Source: DAHUXN01 sp963729815 | GTDB lineage: Bacteria; Acidobacteriota; Terriglobia; Acidiferrales; UBA7541 | Assembly: GCA_963729815.1 (NCBI GenBank) | Contig: CAVSPU010000009.1 | Coordinates: forward strand, 1 to 64,000 | DNA length: 64,000 bases | Direction: 5' to 3' | Part shown: one piece after another, positions 60,213-64,000 of the stretch | Position numbering within the stretch: the stretch's first letter is position 1 | Layout: each line of letters starts with the position of its first letter | Translations under genes and position numbers: made by a program | The notes under the pieces: generated by a model | What the model saw: only the letters and a program-made list of their open reading frames with translations | What the model was told of the DNA's origin: nothing | Databases searched by the model: none

Positions 60213-61658
60213 CTAGATCGCAGAGCCACCCGCCCGTTCAAATGCGTGGGCGAGCTGAAGAACGCGCGATTCACCAAACCGCGGTCCGCAAATCTGCAGG
60301 CCGACCGGGAGGCCCTCTGAAGTTCTCCCGCAGGGCACAGAGATCCCGGGAATGCCCGCCAATGCTCCCGTAACTGTATAAATATCAGCAAGATACATCT
60401 GGAGCGGGTCGATTGTGCGCTCCCCGAGCCGGAAGGCCGGCGAAGGGGAGGTTGGCGTCACAATCGTGTCCACCTTCTCGAAAGCGCGCGTGAAGTCCTG
60501 AGCGATCAACGCACGCACCTTCTGCGCCCTCAGGTAATACGCGTCATAGTAGCCGGAGGAAAGCGCGTACGTTCCCAGCATAATCCGCCGCTTCACTTCT
60601 GGGCCAAAGCCCCGCCCGCGAGTCTTCTTGTACATGTCGCGCAGCGTTTCGCCCTTCACGCGGAGACCATAGCGCACGCCATCGAAGCGCGCCAGGTTCG
60701 AACTCGCCTCCGCCGTGGCCACGATATAGTAAGTAGCAATCGCGTAATCCGTGTGCGGCATGCGCAGCTCGACTGGCACGCATCCGAGCGTTTTCAGCAG
60801 CTCGATCCCCGCTTCCACCTTTTTCCGTACCTGCGGATCCATTCCTTCGCCGAAGTACTCCGCGGGAATTCCCATGCGCATCCCGCGGATCGGCTTTTCC
60901 ATTTCTTCGAAATAATCGGAACCGGGCACATCCGCTGAAGTCGAGTCGTTTTCGTCGCGGCCGGCGATTGCGCTCAACAAAGCCGCCGTATCGCTCACGG
61001 TCGCGGCGAACGGCCCAATCCGGTCCAGAGACGAAGCGAAGGCAATCAGCCCATAGCGCGAGACGCGCCCGTAGGTCGGCATCAGCCCCGGAATTCCGCA
61101 TAATGCCGCGGGTTGCCGGATGGATCCGCCGGTTTCGGTTCCCAGCGCTCCCACCGCCAGCCCGGCCGCAACCGCCGCTGCCGAACCACCGCTCGATCCG
61201 CCCGGCACTCGATCCAGCGCCACAGGATTTCGCACCGGTCCGTATGCCGAATTCTCATTTGAGCTGCCCATCGCAAATTCATCGCAATTCGTTTTTCCGA
61301 GGATCACGGCGCCGGCGCGTTCCAGCCGTTCCACTGCCGTCGCATCGTACGGCGGCACGTAATTTTCCAGGATGCGCGAGCCGCACGTCGTGCGCACGCC
61401 GCGCGTGCTGATCACGTCCTTGATCGCCACCGGCACGCCCGCGAGGGCAGGCATTTTTTCGCCGCGCATTCTCATTGCGTCGACGCGGTCGGCTTGCGCG
61501 TACGCACGTTCGGGCGAAAGCGCCAGGAAGGCATTCAGTTCGGGATTTTTCTTCTCGATGCGCGAGTAAAACTCCGCCGTCAGTTCGCGCGCCGAGATCT
61601 GCTTCGCAGCGAGCGCCCCCCGAATCGCGGGGATCGTCCAATGATTTTCGGGGCTCAC
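60213..61658 (-). CDS. gatA: GatA, glutamyl-tRNA(Gln)/aspartyl-tRNA(Asn) amidotransferase subunit A
   Basis: A 481-residue amidase-signature protein. The Ser-cisSer-Lys triad is intact: K80 in PVAIKDVIS, S155 in GGSSGGS and S179 in GTETGGSIRQ. It liberates ammonia from glutamine for transamidation of mischarged tRNAs. It starts with GTG, has AGGTGA upstream and lies 18 bases after gatC. gatB is not in the window. Confidence 0.96.
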   Translation of the reverse strand: MSPENHWTIPAIRGALAAKQISARELTAEFYSRIEKKNPELNAFLALSPERAYAQADRVDAMRMRGEKMPALAGVPVAIKDVISTRGVRTTCGSRILENYVPPYDATAVERLERAGAVILGKTNCDEFAMGSSNENSAYGPVRNPVALDRVPGGSSGGSAAAVAAGLAVGALGTETGGSIRQPAALCGIPGLMPTYGRVSRYGLIAFASSLDRIGPFAATVSDTAALLSAIAGRDENDSTSADVPGSDYFEEMEKPIRGMRMGIPAEYFGEGMDPQVRKKVEAGIELLKTLGCVPVELRMPHTDYAIATYYIVATAEASSNLARFDGVRYGLRVKGETLRDMYKKTRGRGFGPEVKRRIMLGTYALSSGYYDAYYLRAQKVRALIAQDFTRAFEKVDTIVTPTSPSPAFRLGERTIDPLQMYLADIYTVTGALAGIPGISVPCGRTSEGLPVGLQICGPRFGESRVLQLAHAFERAGGSAI

Positions 61659-61676
61659 CGGCGAATCACCTTTCGA

Positions 61677-61979
61677 TCATCTTTCAATTACTTTGGGCAC
61701 GCGGAAGTAGGGCTTTTTCGCATCCGGCGCTTGCTCGAGAATCGCATCCGCGACGTTGCATTCGCGCACGGTGTCTTCGCGCAACTCCGCGCCGGGCTTC
61801 GCGGCGCCATGCAGCACTTGCGCCATCGGCTCGACTGAAGACACGTCGAGCTGCTTCAATTTGTCGATGTACGTGAGTATCGCGTCGAGTTGCCGCCGGA
61901 AAGTTTCCACCTCGGTTTCGCTCAGTTCGAGGTGCGCCAGCTCGGCGACGTACAGCACATCTTCACGGCTGATCTTCAT
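61677..61979 (-). CDS. gatC: GatC, amidotransferase subunit C
   Basis: A 100-residue protein with DVLYVAELAHLELSETEVE and QLDAILTYIDKLKQLDVSSVEP, the signature of GatC, which holds GatA and GatB together. The ATG overlaps the stop of the upstream dciA-like gene by 4 bases (ATGA). Confidence 0.96.
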   Translation of the reverse strand: MKISREDVLYVAELAHLELSETEVETFRRQLDAILTYIDKLKQLDVSSVEPMAQVLHGAAKPGAELREDTVRECNVADAILEQAPDAKKPYFRVPKVIER

Positions 61980-62338
61980 GGCTTGTGGTGGGAAGAGGCC
62001 CCGCGGATGAATGGGATGTGATCATTATCGATTTCGTGCGCCAGGCGCGCTCCATTCCGCGGCGCGGATTCGACGTGGATTTCACGAATCAGCGCACCGC
62101 CCCAGGAGCGGTTCACGCGCTCGCAAATCTCTTTGTGCATCGATTCCACTTGGTTTCGCCACTCGCGTGAATCCGCCTCCACGCGCAGCACTCCGTTCGC
62201 GCAAGCCGATGGCCGAATGTGCGCCGCCATCGCTTTGCCAACGAGCGACGCCCACGTGGAATTCAGCCACGTTCGCGCCGCTTTGGGATCGTCCATGCGC
62301 CGCAGCGCACGGCTCAAAATGTCGGAAGCTTTCTCCAT
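61976..62338 (-). CDS. DUF721 / DciA-like protein
   Basis: A 120-residue protein with the DUF721 core: WLNSTWASLVGKAMAAHIRP, CANGVLRVEADSREWRNQVE and the HKEICERVNR helix. DUF721 includes DciA, the ancestral loader of the replicative helicase; that role here is an inference. It is the first gene of the dciA-gatC-gatA operon, with translational coupling to gatC. Confidence 0.88.
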   Translation of the reverse strand: MEKASDILSRALRRMDDPKAARTWLNSTWASLVGKAMAAHIRPSACANGVLRVEADSREWRNQVESMHKEICERVNRSWGGALIREIHVESAPRNGARLAHEIDNDHIPFIRGASSHHKP

Positions 62339-62402
62339 GAATTTGCGATTCTAACACAGCGCCGCGCGCCAAACTCGGATTCCAGCGTGGCGGAGAAAGA
62401 AT

Positions 62403-62990
62403 CTAGGCGAGTCCCAGCGATTCGGCGGCGCCGCGCATCGCCTCGATGCAGAAGCCGATGTGCTCGTCGATGGGAATTCCAAGCTCCTCCGCGCCCTGGC
62501 GAACGTCGTCGCGGTTCACGCCGCGCGCAAAAGCCTTGTCCTTCAGCTTCTTTTTCACGGACGCGGCCTCCACATCCGCGATTTTCTTGCTCGGCTTGAT
62601 CAGCGCGCAGGCTGTCAGAAACCCGGAGAGTTCGTCGCACGCAAAAAGCGTGTGATCGAGCGCGGATTCTCGCTTCACTCCTGTGTAATCGGCGTGCGCG
62701 AGTATGGCGTGAATCATCTCCTCCGGGTAGCCGCGCTCGCGCAAAATCTTCGCGCCCTCGAACGGGTGCTCCTTGTCCGCGTGATGCTCGGCGTTTGGCC
62801 AGCGCTCGTAATCGAAATCGTGGAGCAAGGCCGCCCGTCCCCACAATTCCTCATCCGCGCCCTGCTTCCTCGCGTATGCCCGAACGCACGCTTCGACGGC
62901 CAGCGCGTGCTTGCGCAGATTTTCGCTTTGCGTGTATTCGCACAGCAACTTCCACCCCTCTTCGCGGCTCGGCAGGTTCCCCACGATCAT
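62403..62990 (-). CDS. HD-domain phosphohydrolase
   Basis: A 195-residue protein. The HD motif set is HALAVE, ALLHDFDYERWPN, EHPFEGAKILRERGYPEEMI and AILAHADYTG. Members are metal-dependent phosphohydrolases, often on nucleotides. The ATG at 62990 directly abuts GGGAGGG; a GTG two codons later (62984) is better spaced and may be the true start. Confidence 0.88.
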   Translation of the reverse strand: MIVGNLPSREEGWKLLCEYTQSENLRKHALAVEACVRAYARKQGADEELWGRAALLHDFDYERWPNAEHHADKEHPFEGAKILRERGYPEEMIHAILAHADYTGVKRESALDHTLFACDELSGFLTACALIKPSKKIADVEAASVKKKLKDKAFARGVNRDDVRQGAEELGIPIDEHIGFCIEAMRGAAESLGLA

Positions 62991-63132
62991 CCCTCCCGGA
63001 TAGAAAGCTCCCTAGACTATCAAAAAACCGGCATCTTCGGCGATTCACGTGCTCAAATACAGCCGATGATTGCTTTCGAGGTATGATGGGACTAAAATTC
63101 TGTGTATTGGTAGGGAATAGACGAAAAAAGAC

Positions 63133-63161
63133 TTGACTCAGGATGGGTCGATGGAGAGAAT
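63133..63161 (+). promoter_or_regulatory. Candidate promoter of the XRE regulator gene
   Basis: TTGACT (63133-63138), a 17-base spacer and GAGAAT (63156-63161). The -35 is close to consensus, the -10 matches 4 of 6. Confidence 0.5.
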
Positions 63162-63242
63162 GTCGCTCGCGCCGGTTTCTGCCTTCCCTCTGTGAAACGT
63201 TCCTCCCATTCGCACCGCCGGAAAAGTCTGTGAGGAAGACCG

Positions 63243-63890
63243 GTGGCAGAAAAGAAAGCTGAGGAAGTCAACTCGGACATGGACCGAGAAGTCGTCCGCT
63301 GTGGTGTCTGCGGACTCGTTCAATATCGTACCCGTACTGACAATTGTCGCCGCTGCGTGCGCCTGTTGCCTCCGAAGGTGACTTTCGTGATTCCCACTCC
63401 TTCGCCTCAGGATGTTCCGGGCGATGAGCGGCAGTCACTCGGCGATTGGCCGAATCGCGAGACGGTCGAGAACATCGGCCAGCGCATTCGCCAATTGCGT
63501 GAGTCGCGGGGTATGACGCAGAGCCAGCTTCAGGCTCGCTCCCGCGTTTCGCGTTCCTATCTTTCGCGGATCGAGAGTGGGCAGATGACGCCCAGCCTCG
63601 GCACGCTCGAGAAGATCGCCGAAGCGCTCGGCGTTGGGCTCAATCGTTTCTTTGTGCCCGAGTCCACGGGGCAAACGCTTCTCGAGGATCCCTTCATTCA
63701 GGGATTGCGGCCATTCCTGCGTCAGTTGGATTGGACGCAGTGGCAATCCATCCTCAAGCGTTTGCAGGCCATCAGCGATCACGTCAGCAACAGCGCGGTG
63801 ATGCGGGCGCCGGTACAAGCTATCCCGCAGTCGAAAATGCCACAGTTGCCGCGCCGGCATTCGCCATCCATGGCGTCTGCGCATCGCTGA
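63243..63890 (+). CDS. Zinc-ribbon and XRE helix-turn-helix regulator
   Basis: A 215-residue protein. Residues 20-38 carry CGVC and CRRC, a putative zinc ribbon; residues about 75-135 are an XRE/Cro helix-turn-helix (IGQRIRQLRESRGMTQSQL, SRSYLSRIESGQMTPSLGT, LEKIAEALGVGLNRFFV). A C-terminal helical stretch (PFLRQLDWTQWQSIL) and a basic, Pro-rich tail follow. The start is GTG with GAGGAAG 4 bases upstream. It is transcribed away from the HD gene, and its targets are not evident. Confidence 0.85.
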   Translation: MAEKKAEEVNSDMDREVVRCGVCGLVQYRTRTDNCRRCVRLLPPKVTFVIPTPSPQDVPGDERQSLGDWPNRETVENIGQRIRQLRESRGMTQSQLQARSRVSRSYLSRIESGQMTPSLGTLEKIAEALGVGLNRFFVPESTGQTLLEDPFIQGLRPFLRQLDWTQWQSILKRLQAISDHVSNSAVMRAPVQAIPQSKMPQLPRRHSPSMASAHR

Positions 63891-64000
63891 ACGTTTTTGA
63901 AATTCTGAAATGGCTCGGCGGCGCCGGATGGCGCCGTCGAGTGCTGCAATGCCTATTCCGACCTACCGACAGGCAGACAAATCTGACATATCCGCGATGG

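Noticed and set aside
60014..60391. Leftward 125-codon frame overlapping the 3' end of gatA
   Set aside because: It overlaps gatA in another phase and shows no conserved sequence.
61976..63000. Toxin-antitoxin or phage origin for the HD and DUF721 genes
   Set aside because: DUF721 is operonic with gatCA and the HD protein matches housekeeping phosphohydrolases.

Overview
The window is a roughly 60% GC bacterial chromosome segment with 60 protein genes that I can support, five intact tRNA genes and two tRNA remnants. I see no rRNA, transposase, integrase or CRISPR array. Gene content suggests a member of the Acidobacteriota. The pointers are a winged-helix/TPR membrane regulator, a YXWGXW-repeat secreted protein, PadR and PilZ proteins, and above all a beta subunit of RNA polymerase carrying a cysteine-rich insertion that I recall from acidobacterial RpoB. 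That placement is an inference from familiarity, not from a search.

Positions 1-884 look like the far end of an integrated element: a DUF2945 gene, non-coding DNA, then the displaced 3' half of tRNA-Arg(TCT). From 885 to about 15.4 kb there is a mix of stress and envelope genes: a YXWGXW protein, a VOC protein, a coupled cdd1-like/padR pair, an exported M28 peptidase, the msrPQ methionine sulfoxide repair system, a winged-helix/TPR regulator, a cupin, ispG and a CreD-like membrane protein. From 16 to 26 kb come DUF1015, gph-DUF3108, PilZ, gmhA, a TauE/DUF1634 pair, a glycosyltransferase facing a CpsB-type phosphatase, and a fused homocysteine methyltransferase/methylenetetrahydrofolate reductase. 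Two intergenic regions here (15.4-16.0 and 25.9-26.5 kb) carry paired short repeats with a shared core and the same 67-nt spacing.

From 26.5 to 40.3 kb lie a gntR-ABC transporter operon, sulfur-related genes (a persulfide-dioxygenase-like MBL/rhodanese protein and a cystathionine beta-synthase-like enzyme opposite a RidA protein), a methyltransferase, a class A penicillin-binding protein, thiL and an M23 peptidase.

The core is the informational block at 40.5-56.0 kb: tRNA-Thr(TGT), tRNA-Tyr, tRNA-Thr(GGT), tRNA-Gly, tuf, rpmG, tRNA-Trp, secE, nusG, rplK, rplA, rplJ, rplL, rpoB, rpoC, closed by a strong terminator. This normally compact cluster contains four extra small genes and a tRNA-Gly remnant, and has hairpins before tRNA-Trp, before rpoB and before rpoC. 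Downstream are a hybrid histidine kinase, two poorly characterised genes, the dciA-gatC-gatA operon, an HD-domain protein and a zinc-ribbon/XRE regulator.

No complete new defence or mobile system is visible. The observations most worth following are the eight-cysteine RpoB insertion, the small genes wedged into the tuf-rpmG-secE cluster with their adjoining hairpins, the tRNA-Arg attachment scar, and the paired intergenic repeats.
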